From Gnetum montanum (Eukaryota > Streptophyta > Gnetopsida > Gnetales > Gnetaceae): a stretch of DNA of 64,000 nt. This document shows, piece after piece, positions 34,858 through 47,786 of this stretch. A model generated the notes under the pieces. The model did not search any database, was not told the origin of the DNA, and was given only the letters and a program-made list of their open reading frames with translations. Made by a program: the position numbers and the translations under genes. Numbering within the stretch: the first letter of the stretch is position 1; each line of letters opens with the position of its first letter. Location of the stretch: assembly GCA_015680685.1 (NCBI GenBank), contig MNCI01033474.1:411361-475360 (forward strand), written 5' to 3'.

Positions 34858-36130
34858 CTATCATTAAAGTGAACTACTTGGGCAATAATTAATGCCTCCA
34901 ATGCTTGATTACTTGAAGATTAGCGTACAACTCCTTTTCATCTAAGCTATATTTTTTTTGACTCGATTAAATTTTTAGAAAAGAAATCAATAGGCCTAAT
35001 TCTTGTGAAAGTATCCGACCAACAGTAAGTTCACTTGCATCCACCTCTACTTGAAAAAACTTTTGAAAATCTAAAATTGTAAACACCAATTCATTTGTAA
35101 TTTTTTCCTTCAACAATTCAAAGCTTTCTTCGGTTTCTTTATCCCACCTAAAATCCTTATGTTTCTTCAACAAACTAAACGTACGCCCAGAAATACCATT
35201 GAAATTTTTTATTAACTATCTATAAAAACTTGCTAAATAAAGAAATGATCTTACCTTCCCAACATTTTTAAGATTTTCCCAATTCCTAATAGCCTTCACC
35301 TTGGTAGCTTTCTTCTAAATTTGATTTTTAGAAGCCATATGCCCCAAGTATGTAATTTCCCTCTTGAAGAAATGACTTTTCTTCACATTGATCACCAATT
35401 GTCCCTCCTTTAACTTAAGAAACATCATCTATAAGTAATCCAAGTGCTCTTCTGCATTAGATCTATGCACCAAAATATCATCAATAAAGATAATACAATA
35501 CTTACCAATCAAGTCCTTTATTACATCATGCATCAATCTTATGAATGTATTAGGTGCATTCATGAGCTCAAGTAACATCACCAATCACCAAACAATCCAT
35601 TCTGAAAGTTTTTGTCCATTCATCACTAGGCCTAATTCTAATTTGATGGTAATCACTCTACAAATAAATTTCTCTAAAAATCTCCACATTAGTAAGGACA
35701 TCAAGGATATCATTCATCCTTAAAATAGAAAACCTATACCTCAATGTTATCTTGTTTGCTACCTTGAAATCATTGTCCTTTTCTGGCACTAGTACTACTA
35801 GAATTACAAAAGGTGAAATGGATTCCCTTACAAAGCCATTTGCAAGTAACTCCTCTACTAGCTTTTGTAATTCACCTTGCTAATTCAATGTCATTTGGTA
35901 AGCTTTATCATTTGGACTAGTAGAACCAAGGATGAAATCAATCTAATGTTGGACATTTCTCATTAGTGACAATTCATGTAATTTTCCCTTAAAAACCTTA
36001 GGAAATTTCTTCTTCAAGCCTAGAACACCTATAAGAAGTTCAACCTATACATCACCACATTTAGTAGCAATTATTGATACAAAAAAAAATGCAAAACCTA
36101 TTTCATAATGCTCCTTAATGTATTCCCTCT
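34858..36130 (-). pseudogene. Element A reverse transcriptase and RNase H
   Basis: On the minus strand the RT contains LMNAPNTFIRLMHDVI followed by the catalytic FIDDILVH (about 35490), where chromoviruses usually have Y(L/V)DD. The thumb region and an RNase H start follow (FRWDKETEESFELLKEK, FFQVEVDASE, 35170-35000). Frames are broken. The RNase H is cut by E2 and resumes at 31737. Confidence 0.85.
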
Positions 36131-36374
36131 CTTCTAGAAGGATTAAGAAATCACTAAGTGAGCTTATTCAAATGTCATGATAATCAACTCATGGGTTTCA
36201 TCAAATCTAACCACACTCCATATATTTCTTCCTCCATCAAACTAAGCACCATTGTTAAAATTCCAAGGTCTATCAAGAATTACATTAGTATAATCAATTG
36301 GAAGCACATCACACTTAATAATATCATGAAAACCTCCATTTTTAAATTTCAAAGTCCATAATTCCCTTTACCTC

Positions 36375-36570
36375 TTAGCAGAAATCTCTAGATAACCAAT
36401 GCACTCTATAGGGTCTAGGATGAGGATTAGTTACCAAACATAATCTGGAAACTACCCTAGAAGAAATAACAGTTTCTTGGGCTCCCCCATCAAGTAAAAC
36501 ATGAATCCATTCCCCCACTAAGCAAACATCTAGCCCTAAACCAAAATAACAATTTTCTATCAAGATGGTC
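36375..36570 (-). pseudogene. Element A aspartic protease
   Basis: The segment IHVLLDGGAQETVISSRVV (about 36500) is a retropepsin active-site region, with DGGA where DSGA or DTGA is normal. It lies between gag and RT in the usual order. Confidence 0.75.
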
Positions 36571-36679
36571 TCCCCTATTCACATTCTCAAGAATGCACAA
36601 GAATTTAATTTAGAAACTTTCTTGATATGGTAAGCATCAGAATTACCTCTCTCAATAGCTTCGCTCAATATCACCTCCA

Positions 36680-37817
36680 CCTATATGGTTTGCACATCCC
36701 TTCCCTTGACTGCCTTGTGAAGTAATCATTCCCATTATTTGTGTTCCCTTTCTCCATACTTGAAGCATTGAATCTTGGATGAGCTACCTTGACTCTTACC
36801 TTCCTTGCCTTATTCTTTCTTGGCTTTGTCCTTCTCATCACCCTTATTTGGCTTCTTTTTGTGGTTTTCATCTCTGTCTTTAGATTTTAACTTGGATCCC
36901 TTTTCAAATTTGTATCCCTTTTCCTTCCCCTTGGAAGTTTGTTTGCTCTTCTTTCCAAATCTACTTAGTTTCTTTTCTACCTTAAGAGCCAAATCATAAG
37001 CCTTATCAAGAGTTTGTGGCTTATAAAAACACAACTCCTACTAATATGTCATTTTGAGGCCTCATAAAAAGATTGAATCATGTTCATACTGCCCCCATTT
37101 TACTTTAGCTTAATGGAATATATCATAAAATTCGATGTAGAATTCTTTGACAACCTTGTCACCTTGCCTTAGGAATTTTCTCCTTAACTTGTATTTCATC
37201 ATATTCCAATCTCTGATGGGTTGACCATTTTATCTTTCATAATCCTCGAACTCCTTCTCCAATCAAGTAGAGGTCATTCATTCTAATATGGATTCAACAA
37301 TAAGTATCCTCAAGTGATATAATACCTCTTCCAACTCAATGTTATTATCAACTACCCTCAACAAACTTAAAAAAGAATTGATGCCATCTAAACCATTGAA
37401 AATTTTCAACTCAACTTACAGAAGTGTTGTAGCATTTTCAAATGCTCTAGCAAGCCTTAACTCATCTTCCTCGTCAACCTTGCAAGGAAAAGAAGCAGTT
37501 GCTGCTATTAAAGTCTTTATTATTTTCATCTAACAAGGAGAATTCCCTTTCATTAAAATCCTTAACTAATGGATTCCTACACCCCCATAACTAGATTTTC
37601 CTTCTCCATGATCCACTCTATCTCCACCAAGCTGTGAAACATCTTCATCAAAACATGAATGCTCATCACCTTTGCACATTAAAATATGACTAGGACTAGC
37701 ATTCCTATCCATCTTTGCACAAATTTCATCCAACTTAGTAACCATCAATTGAAAGGTAGACTTCATGCTCTTCATGTCTCTTTTCAAGGCCTAAACCTAT
37801 ATCTTCTTAGGTGTCAT
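36680..37817 (-). pseudogene. Element A gag
   Basis: Starts at ATG 37817 (MTPKKI, then a stop). It is similar in layout to the gag of element C/D (start 60031, MVSKKKYV). A Lys-rich segment at 37034-36810 (ALKVEKKLSRFGKK) precedes a degenerate zinc knuckle, CFKYGEREHK, in which the second Cys is Tyr. Several stops and frame changes are present. Confidence 0.75.
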
Positions 37818-37867
37818 CTGAATTTGACAAAATCCTCCAAACAAGTACAAGCAATAATCAACTAAAA

Positions 37868-37879
37868 GCTTTCATACCA
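37868..37879 (-). other. Element A primer-binding site (initiator tRNA-Met type)
   Basis: Minus-strand TGGTATGAAAGC resembles TGGTATCAGAGC, the standard plant site for initiator tRNA-Met, about 50 bp upstream of gag. Confidence 0.6.
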
Positions 37880-37930
37880 ATAATTAACTAGAGTAGGTTC
37901 AATCCAATATTTCCAACACTAAATCCAAAT

Positions 37931-38650
37931 ATTATGAAAAGATAATTAATTTGCTAGAAAAAAAACTAGCTATCTTTAATTATTTCAAGAATATTACAAC
38001 AAGATTCCAAAACCCACAAAATATCCAAAATAGTCTCAAAACTCAAATGATGCTACAAAGCATCAGGCTTTACAACCCATACAATGGTTGTTCTTAATAT
38101 AACACATAAGCAAGAGAGAATCTCTCCCATAACCCAAGACTGAGATGTCAACTCACAAGACACAAGAGACACCAAGTCAATACTCAATCAATTGACTAAG
38201 AGCTACAAACACACTCTGCACTCTTCACATGTGCTCTCTTAACATCTCGTGACATCTCATTGATAAGATGATTTTGTATTGGAGTGAACCTACTCTAACT
38301 AATTATGAAAAGATAATTAATTTTATAGAAAACAAAGAAAACTAGCTATCTTTAATTATTGCAAGAAGATTACACCATGGATTCAACACCCGTGAAATAT
38401 CCAAAATACTTTCAACACTCAAATGATGTTGCAAAGCAAGAGGCTCTACAACCCACACCATGATTGTTCTTAATGCAAGACACAACCAAAAGAGAATCTC
38501 TCCCATAACTTGAGACTAAGATCTTAACTCATAAGACACAATAGACATTAGGCCAATACTCAATCAATTAACCAAGAGCTACAAACACACTCATGCACTC
38601 TTTACATGCACTTTCTTAACATCTCGTGACATCTCACTCACATTTCTTCT
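37931..38650 (-). repeat. 371-bp tandem duplication in the element A 5' LTR region
   Basis: Two diverged copies begin ATTATGAAAAGATAATTAAT at 37931 and 38302. Shared landmarks include AATATCCAAAATA, AGAGAATCTCTCCCATAAC and AACATCTCGTGACATCTCA in the same order. It lies just outside the primer site, where the 5' LTR is expected. Confidence 0.85.
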
Positions 38651-38819
38651 TAGTACAAGCATGAAACAACCCAATATTATTGAACCAAACAAGACAAAAA
38701 TCCTATGAAATTTTCCTTAATATCAACTCAAAGATCCAATACTATTTCCATATTTTTCTCAAATATTTTGCTATTTCCAAACTTGGAATAGCAATTTCTG
38801 AAGTTTTCCTGCCTATTCA

Positions 38820-39165
38820 AGTCATCTTTTGCCTTTCTAGGATGTCTCACTATCAAACTAGAAATACAACTGAGATGTCTCATATGGGCCTAAGATGTCT
38901 CCACTATAGCTAGGATGTCCTAGCTCAACCTAAGATGTCTTAGCAACTTGTAAGATGTCTTACCTTGGTTTAGGATGTCTCACCCAAAACTAACACATCT
39001 TTCTCGAGATGTCTAGATTTCTTCTAAAATGTCTCTCTTGAATCTAGGACATCTATTGTAAGCTCTTAACTCTCAGCCAAGACGTCTCATGTCCTCCAAG
39101 ACATCTCTCCTAACAGCTCAAGTCTCAAGCAAGATGACTCTAAGGCCTCCAAGATGTCCCCATAA
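38820..39165. repeat. Dispersed AGATGTCT array
   Basis: About a dozen copies of AGATGTCT, GGATGTCT and near variants at 20-35 bp spacing. The same core recurs in the adjacent 371-bp repeats (GACATCTC) and near 27205, so it may be part of the LTR of element A. Confidence 0.65.
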
Positions 39166-39257
39166 AGCCTAAAACTGAAAAAAAACATACAAGTAAGAAA
39201 AACAGCAAGGGACTCGGAAGAGGTGTTTCTATACCACAATAACATATGACATGATTT

Positions 39258-39500
39258 TAGATGTCAAATAGAGTCATGGGGGCTCAAAATTGCAACTTGG
39301 TCAAAACTATTAAATTTTAACTAACTGTTGGTTATGCTGAATCCCTTACACCAATGTCAATGTCACCATCTTTAGAACTTGTAAAATACTAGCCATTATA
39401 CTTTTAATCAAAATCCAATCCTATCTCTTACCATTACAAGCTTCTCTGCATCATCTCAACACCATGCAATCTCAGTTCAAGCATCAAATGAGGTCCTACA
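39258..39500. repeat. Stray unit of the 43.3-44.0 kb tandem repeat
   Basis: Contains the same ordered landmarks as the later array: ATGGGGGCTCAAAATTG, TTGGTCAAAACTATTAAAT, AATGTCAATGTCACCATC and CAAGCATCAAATGAGGTCC. It directly abuts the truncated Tat-like pol. Confidence 0.7.
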
Positions 39501-39519
39501 AGACATGCATATCTTACAA

Positions 39520-41870
39520 GATAAATTTCTATCTATTCACCATTTCATACATAACCTAACTAATCAATTTCATCCACTTTCTTATCTTCACAAGAAATTA
39601 ACTACTTTCAACTAGGACTTGAAGTGTCATAAGGCCTTTAATGTAATCAAGCATTCCCTCACCAACCTTCTCATCCTTCATCTCCCTCAGTTTGATCTAA
39701 CTCTCTACCTTTATTTCTCTAAGTCTAATCACTTCATTGCAACCATGCTTTACCAACTATGAAATCTGGTGTACATCTTCCTATCTATTATATTTTTTTA
39801 CCTCTTCTATAACTATGTAATGCACTATAAGAACATACAAAAATCCTATTTAGGTCGTATCTTTGCCCTTAATAAATGAAGACACTACTTACTAGGGGAA
39901 AAGATTTATGTGATTTTCTGGAACAATGTCTTATGATCTATCACTACCAACCCTTATGACAACAACCACATGACCAAATGGAAAACACCATTCATCAACT
40001 TTCATTTATTCTACCTTATCCAATACTTCATTAAAGGCCAAACCATATTGGACCTGTTTACCTCATCTCCACTATTGGAACCTTCTGTGGTCACTATTAA
40101 ACCTCCACCTGAGAAGCTAAGTGAAAAAGAAATAAGCCCTCTTCCAACAACCACATTAACACATGAGAACTTCAACTCACACTTGAATTTTGATGATGCC
40201 CATACAGCTCAAGGTTCTACTGCAAGTTGTGTTCTTCATCATCAAGGTATGGATCCCATCTATAAAACTTATAAATTTAATTTTCTATGTACTAAAAATA
40301 TATCTAAATACAAGGATCTTAATCAAGATTTGCTCTTAGCACTCCAACTAGGAATTAAGAGATTTTCTCTTGGTGGAAATTCTTAGTTAGTTATATGCCA
40401 AGTTAATAACAAATATTCTTACAAGGAAGATTATCTTCAGTCTTATCTTAACTTAATCAAAATTTTTATTTTTCAATTTAATGAATGTTTACTCACATAA
40501 ATCCATCATTCGAAAAACATGCTTGTCAATGCCTTAGTTACTTTCTTTCTTCATGCAAGCCCTATTTTTCTTAAAGATTATTTTAACTCATTCAACATAA
40601 GAAACACCAATAACTCTCACAAACTCACAACGTATAGGCTTGGTTAACATACAAGAAGCTAAACAATACCAAGACATCATACACTTCTTCCAAACCAGAT
40701 AAACACCTAAACACTAGTGATAATCATAAAGGATACTCTCTATAAATGATCTAAGCATTTTTGTATTATTAAGTCTAGTATCTTATTCATATGTCTACAT
40801 CAAGTACTCTTCTATGTTGTTTAAGTCATGATGAAGCATACACGGTTCTTAGACAAGTCCATGCATGTATGTGGGACAATCACTTAGGATTATTGTCTCT
40901 AATAGCTTATATTATTCCACTTACTTATTGATGGCTTGTGATGTCTAAGGATGCATACATGATAGTTAATATTTGTAATACATGTCAACATCATGCTCTT
41001 CTTATTTATATACCATCGCCAGAGCTTAGAACTTCCAAAACTATGTGATTCTTAAAGAATTAGGAGCTGGATCTCATAGGTTTCATCAATCCTCCCTCAT
41101 CCACTAGTTGCTAGTTCATCCTAATAGCTCCAAATCACTTTACCAAGTAGGTTGAAGCTATTTCCTTGACATATGCAACTCCCAAGTATATTTGTCATTT
41201 CATCTTAGATCATATAATCACCTGTTCTAATATTCCTCTCCACATCATCACTGATAATAAACCTCATTTTAAGAGAAAAGAACTAGCCAAATTATGTGAG
41301 AAATACCAAATCATCCAATCATTCTCATCCTCATATTATCCTCAATCCAATGATTAAGCTAACTCAACCAATAAGTCCCTATTTCATCTACTTAAAACCA
41401 TGGTTGATAAATACCAATATAATTGGCATCCCTAATTATACCATTCCCTTTGGTTCTATCAAATAACCTTCAAAACTACAACTTGTTGAACCCCATTCAT
41501 GCTTACCTATGAATTAAAATCAATATTGCCAATGCAACTGAATGTAGCTTTTCTTTGGACAGGTATGAACAATTCATTGACAAATGAAGAGAATGACAAT
41601 ATGTGTCGTGTAGAGCTAGACATCCTAGAAGAAAATCACAATTAAGCATCAATCAACATTTAGAATCATAAAGATGCTATGCACCATCGCCATGACAAGC
41701 AAATCCGACTAACAAAAATCAAGGAAGGTGATCTTACTATAAGGCATTTTCCTACTGCCAAGACTTTCAAGTTTTCTACCAACTAGCAAGATCCCTTCAT
41801 CATTCTCAAAAGACTTGGTAATATAGCATATTACCTTGTAGGCTTACATGAGAATTAATACCCTAATCCC
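39520..41870 (+). pseudogene. pol: Second Tat-like pol: RNase H, second RNase H, integrase; 5'-truncated
   Basis: Begins within the RT-RNase H connection (CHKAFNVIKHSLTN, 39630). A second, archaeal-like RNase H follows at 40180-40420 (LNFDDAHTAQGSTASCVL, then LLLALQLGIKRFSLGGNS). The integrase core has LDLIGFINPPSS (41060), the second Asp retained in IITDNKPHF (41250) and YYPQSND (41335), where the catalytic Glu region is damaged. Downstream is a chain of decayed C-terminal integrase. Many stops are present. It is distinct from the copy at 4975-8335. Confidence 0.8.
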
Positions 41871-43329
41871 ATGAATAGAGTTTATCTCAAATAATATTAC
41901 ATTTGAGGTTTTCAAAAAAATTGCAAGTTTGTTCTAGTCCTTTCACTTAATTCATTTATTTTGTATTTCTATTTAATTCCTTCTCTATCTAGCATTTTCT
42001 CTCTTTTTCTCTTTCTCTATTATTTTTGCTACTATTCCTTTCTTTCTCTCATGTAATCTCATGTATCTCTCCTAATCCCTACTTGTGTCATTCTACTGAT
42101 ATTTCTTCTTATCAGCACATTATGATGAGGATGTTTATTAGTGATCTACCTCATGTGGAGAGCAATGAATGTTCTATCATTTTTACTCCATGTAAGGATG
42201 TGCTGATTTTCAGTGGGATAGGAAGACAATTTATCATCTTATCAACATCTATAATCATTAGAGTGTGGAATCTAGCCATGCCCCACTTCTATGGCATAGC
42301 ACCTCATCTTGATGTATAGATGATGTTCCTTATTTCTACCCTTATTTTATTATTTTTCATTTTTTGAAACTCTATATTTCATACTCTCTAAGTCTCTCTC
42401 TCTCTTATTTCTCCATTATTCCTCTAACTTCCATTTCATATCTCATCCCCTTTCCTCCTATCAACAAATCAATGAGAATTCAATGATTCTATTTTATTTT
42501 AATAAGGATGTGTTGAAAGCATGAGTGAAACAAGGTGTAAACATTATCAATGACATTCTTTCAACCATCTTATGTGAAGGATTTAAATATGCCCCCCTTT
42601 TGTAGCATAGAACTATGCTCAAAACCAATGTATCGACAACATTCTAACATTCTCCCCTTCTCTTGTTTCTTTCTTCCTACATTTCTATTACATGTTCATC
42701 ATCAATCTTCCATCCATTCTCCTCTTCATGGATCCTGATTCAATATTTCAGCAAAAATCATCAGGAAATAGCAATGTTACACCCAGGTTTTTTGTTCACG
42801 ATGAATCAAGAATAAGTGTGGTTTTGACATTTTCTTTTGTGAGTTTGAGCATCAAAATCCTAAAGACAATATCATTGAACATATTCCCCACTCCCAAAGA
42901 CTTGTAGAAATCATTTGGATTCATAACCTAACTTATGAGCTCATTCTTGATGACCCTAAAAAATTTTAGGAACAAATTAAAATTTTTCGAAGTATTGAAG
43001 GTGATGCGATTTCTATGTCAACATTCCAACTATACCATTGATGTCACATCATCTACATCCCTAAATCATCATATCCATGTCACATGCATCAAAACTACAT
43101 TTTGGCCTCAAATTTGACCTTGTGAAGCCCCATAAGCCTTACCTAAAACTCCTCGTTGTACTAGAAGATAAATCTTAAATTTAGTGCTAGGATCAATACC
43201 TCCATAGCCTTTTCCATCATCTGTATGGCACTTCACACCTATAGTTTGCAATATTCCATAGGCCTATAGGCTTTTTGTTGTCTAATAAACATCATCATAG
43301 TTCCTTTTGATGTCAATTTAAGCATCCCA
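41871..43329. other. Non-coding, pyrimidine-rich, nothing recognised
   Basis: CT-rich tracts (41930-42070, 42360-42480) and AT-rich sequence. Short open frames do not resemble known proteins. Probably the 3' untranslated region or LTR of the second Tat-like element. Confidence 0.4.
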
Positions 43330-44055
43330 AAAGTTGGAAATGATAACTTGGAAAAGTGATCAAAATCTATTTAAGTACCTAGCTAACACTAATGTCAGCA
43401 TCAACATCAACACTATTGAGGGTTAAAAAATAAAAGCCTTAACCTTTAGGCTCATCATTCGATATAATCCCTTGGCTTCTCATTCTCCTTAGTATTATCT
43501 CAATAGCATTTAACATCAATTCAAATATCACATAGGGTCCTAGAAGTTTAAAACTACAATTTTAGAATATATAAAATAATTTCATTAAGTACTAGTGACA
43601 TTAACAATGACACCAGCAACATCAGTGTCACCACTTATGGAATCCATATTTTATCATTCATTACCTTCCAAATTAGTATTCGACACTAATTCAAGTGTTA
43701 AATAGGACCATGGGAGCTCAAAACTATAACTTGGTCAAAACTATCATAATTTGACTAAGTACTTGTGATGCTAACACTAACACGAGCATTAGCATCAATG
43801 TCGCCAACTTTGAACCTATAAAATGCCATCCTTAACACTCCTAATAGACATTCAACCCCATCTCTTAGCCTCATAGGCTCCTTGTCATTGTCACGACAAC
43901 ATGTGACATTAGTTCAAACATCAAACGAGGTCATGGAAGCTCAAAAATTAATATTGGAAAAAACTAGAAAATTTTCACAAAGTATTAATGATGCTAACAC
44001 TAACACTAGCATCAGCATTAGTGTCACTCCTTTTGGGAGCCACATTCCCTAGTTC
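43330..44055. repeat. Degenerate tandem array, units about 170-220 bp
   Basis: About four units, each with a version of GTCATGGAAGCTCAAAACTA, TTGGTCAAAACTAT, then GCTAACACTAACACTAGCATCAGCAT split over spacing, and GTGTCACCA. Starts of the first landmark fall at about 43534, 43706 and 43928, with an incomplete earlier unit. Unit lengths differ by insertions and deletions. Confidence 0.7.
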
Positions 44056-45044
44056 ATATGATCAAACTTGCTAAAACTAAATTCTAGAATAACTCAAAGT
44101 GAACTTTACTTAGCTCCAGCCTTGAATTTAGCAACCCTAATCATATAAATATAACATCAAAATACATATTTCAAGGCCAATTCTCTTACAATCTAGAGCA
44201 TTTTTCAAGATTTTAGGAGATCAAGAGTATGTGCAGTAAACCAGCCAACATCTTATGTACCCTCCAAGCCAACATAGCTCCTTCATACCCTAGCACTAAT
44301 GCTAGCGTGGTATCTACATTAATGAAGTAAAATCCATGTCAACACTCCATACTTAGATTTTTTTCAACTCCAACATTAGAAACAAGACCCTTGGCCAAAA
44401 CAACCCTATTTTGGCCCCAAATTAATCTTGCACATCACCTACAACTTCTCCATACATATCCTCATTCCTCAAAGGTTCAATTCCACTCTCTAAACCCACA
44501 TTTTACTCACAAATTGGATTTTTATTATTAGTTTTATCTCAATTACGTTATTACTTCAATACTTGTAGTTTGGCCCTCCTTAGGAGGTGAACATTTATTT
44601 TATCAGCAATAAAGCATTTTTTCTTGTTTGATAAGGAAACCTAAACCCTTCCCCCCATATCATAGCATCTCATATTTAAAATTTTATGCTTTTTTACTCA
44701 CATTTCATACTTATAATTTATTTTATCTCTTATAGTCTATTCTATACCTAGTTTATTTTTTAGCATTTTATACTTAGTTGTTTTTCTAGCAATAAATACT
44801 TTAGCCATTTTTCAGCATTTAAACCACACATTTTTACCATTCCCCCTATCATTCTTGGTTTGCATGTGGTAGGCTAAGTACACATTCAATTGAATATCTA
44901 TGCCTCATCATGTCATTATTGTTAACTTAGTGACGGCTATATTGAGTCAACGATTATTTGTGACCTCAATTCAAGTTCTTTACACTTAATTCAAGGAGGT
45001 GTCCTTGCAAAGTTAGCAAGAATACTTTCACGAGAACAACACCT
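44056..45044. other. Non-coding, nothing recognised
   Basis: AT-rich sequence lacking a supported frame. The right part may be a diverged remainder of the element C/D 3' LTR, but I could match only the last 140 bp before 45188. Confidence 0.4.
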
Positions 45045-45188
45045 ACATCAAAGTTGTTATTCCAAGCCACAAAATATATCATTTTAATTTGTGATTGAAG
45101 CCAAATTTAAGGGATAGATTTCCTATAATCTTCAACTAACAAAAATATAGGAAAATACATCAAAGGAATGGAAGGTATTCTTAAACCA
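45045..45188 (-). repeat. Element C/D 3' LTR remnant
   Basis: Aligns with 61085-61234: shared pieces include CCAAGC.ACAAAATATAT, GATAGATT.C and AAATATAGGAAAATA. On the minus strand both begin TGG, marking the LTR start. Only about 144 bp is recognisable. Confidence 0.65.
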
Positions 45189-45239
45189 ACTCTTCCACCC
45201 TTACAAAAGTTAACTCATATGAACAAAGGAGTTGGAGTA

Positions 45240-47786
45240 GTGATGTTACCCCACCCAAAAAATTGGATTTCATGAGCCTACACAACATTTAAAGAATTAG
45301 TTTGATCCTTCCAATTGATCAAATACTCAAACCTCTTTATCACTTGGATGGTTGAAGCTTCTCTCTACATCAAGACAATTTCCTTCCTCTCCCTCTAAAG
45401 CTTTGGGATAATAATGGCAATCTTCAACTCCTCCATGTTGCCCTGCAAGGAAAAATCATCCACTAGCCCATGATAATGGGTCAAATCTACAACATTAAAT
45501 ACAAAATTCATACCAACATCATTAGGCATCAAGATGTTGAAAGCATTTTTATTGATTTTGAATTTGATTTTAAAAGGCCCTAACTTCTTTACTTTCAATT
45601 TGGAAAATATTATTTCTCCTTAGCCTTTTTTATCAAAATGGATCCATACCAAGTTATCAACCTCAAATTTGGACTTCATCTTACTCTCATTCTCATTTAA
45701 AAACACCTCTTTAGCCCTCTTTACCAACCTTTTTCTTACTTGAAAATGCAAGTCCTTCATGTATTGCACAAATTCAGCCCTCACTTATGCTTCTCTATCA
45801 AAATACTTCACCTTATCCACCATTCTAGAGCTAAAACCATTATAAGAGAATTTAGCATAAGACAGCAAATTCTCCTACCTATTTTATTGATCATCACATA
45901 AATTCCTCAAGCTTTTCTACAAGTATTTGTTCACAACTTCAAGGTATTTATCAACATTAGGATGATATGTACTTAAGAAGTTCAACTTGGTCCCCAAAAT
46001 TCTCCAAAAAAATCTTCAAGAATGATAAGTAAACTTAGAGTCCCTATCATTTACAATAGGCAATGAAATGACATCCAAACAAATAAAATGCTAGAAAAAA
46101 AATTAGTAACATGAAAAGCATCACTTGTCTCTTTGCAAAGAATGAACTATACCATTTTGGTAAAGCTATGCAACACAAAAAACATTAAGTCATTATCACT
46201 CCTTATCTTTAAAATTTCTCCAAGAAAATTCCTTAACATAGTCTCCCATGATGATTTGAGAGTAGAAAATGGTAAATAATGTCCGTCTAATTTCCTTTTC
46301 CCCTTTTAATTTTAAATAAATTAGGTACTCCTTCACAAATTTAGAGATATGACTAGACATACCTAGACAAAAGTAGTTTTTTCCCATAAGCTCTAGGGCC
46401 CTATCTCATCTCATGTGATATACCAATCCTCCACAATACTTTTCCAAGATGATCTTGGATCTAAACTCACACTTGGAAACATAAAGGTTCTTTTTATTAA
46501 AGAATAAACCACTTTGGATGTGGTAATTCCTCCATTAATGTACTCTCCCAATCAAAGGCTTCTTTAAATCTTTCCAAAATTACCCAAAATAAACATCATC
46601 ATTGTATAAATAAGCCAAATCATTCATACACTTAACTTTTTCTGAATTGAAATTCACAAGATGCACTCTTGAATATTCATCAGACACTACATTACTCTTT
46701 CCACTTTTGTACTTTAAAAAAAATTCTTACAATTGTACCATCCATTTTATGTGTTTAACAATTAGATTCTTTTGAAAATTCAAGAATTATAGTGCCTTTT
46801 ATCAATTATCAACAACACTTTGAGCAATATATAGTATCTCAAATGCTTGATGGCCCTAAAGAACCACATACAACTCCTTTTCACAAATGTTATACTTTTA
46901 ACTTAATTCATTGAGCTTCTTGAAAAATAATGTAATTTTCCTTCCATCTTGAGATAAAATACCTTTAATTCCTAGCCAACTAGCACTAGCCTTCATTTGA
47001 AAAAGCTTTTCAAATTTTGGAATTACAAGCACTAGCTTGCTTGTAATCTTCTCTTTCAATATGTCAAAACTTCCTTGTATTTTAGCATCCAACCTAAAGG
47101 TCTAATTCTTCTTTAAGAGAGTAAACATGGGTCATGACATGACCCTAAAATTTCAAATTAATATTCTATAGAAGCTTATCAATCCATGGAAAGAACACCC
47201 ATTTCTAACATTCTTTGGTGTTAGCCATTTCTATATGGTTTTCACTTTAACCACCTTCATCTTCACTTGATTTTTAGAAATTACATGTCCCAAATATGTG
47301 ATCTCCTTCTTCAAGTTTAATTTCTTGGTATTGACCACCAATGTTACCTCATTTAATTGTTGGCACACAAGCTTCAAATGATTAATGTGCTCCTCATTAG
47401 ATTTTTACATCAACATTTCACCAAAGAAAACAACGCGACATTTGCCAATCAACTTCTTAAACACAACATGCATTAACCTCATGAAAGTAGCAAGGGAATT
47501 CATCAATCTAAATGGCATTACAAGCCATTTAAAAAAATATTTAAAATCTTAAACAATGTCTTCCATTCATCTCCCAACATAATCCTAATTGATGATATTC
47601 ACTCTTCAAATCAACTTTATTGAATACCTCTACATGTGTGATAGCATCAAGAATATCATCCATTGTTGAAATTCAAAAATGATACATCATTGTCGTCCAA
47701 TTTACTATTCTTAAATCAATACATATCCTTCATTCTTCACTATCTTTCTTGTGCACTAACACTTTTGGAATTACATAGGTTGAGAT
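45240..47786 (-). pseudogene. Element C/D pol 3' part: RT, RNase H, integrase, chromodomain remnant
   Basis: Collinear on the minus strand with element A. RNase H start at 47092-46898 (FDILKEKIT, FQMKASASWLGIKGILSQDG). Integrase C-terminal domain at 45598-45395 (KKLGPFKIKFKINKNAFNIL). A chromodomain-like piece, FEYLINWKDQ, lies near 45325. The RT edge breaks at 47786, where the inserted LTR begins, and continues at 58118. Many stops. Confidence 0.75.

Larger units (their letters stand above)
27330..38650 (-). mobile_element. Element A: decayed chromovirus, interrupted twice
   Basis: On the minus strand the order is 5' LTR with internal duplication (about 37880-38650), primer site, gag, protease, RT, RNase H, integrase and a chromodomain-like tail. 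Two insertions with perfect 5-bp target duplications (28648-31450 and 31738-34852) cut the RNase H-integrase part. With both removed, the sequence is collinear with element C/D at 45240-47786. Numerous stops mean that it cannot be active. Confidence 0.8.
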
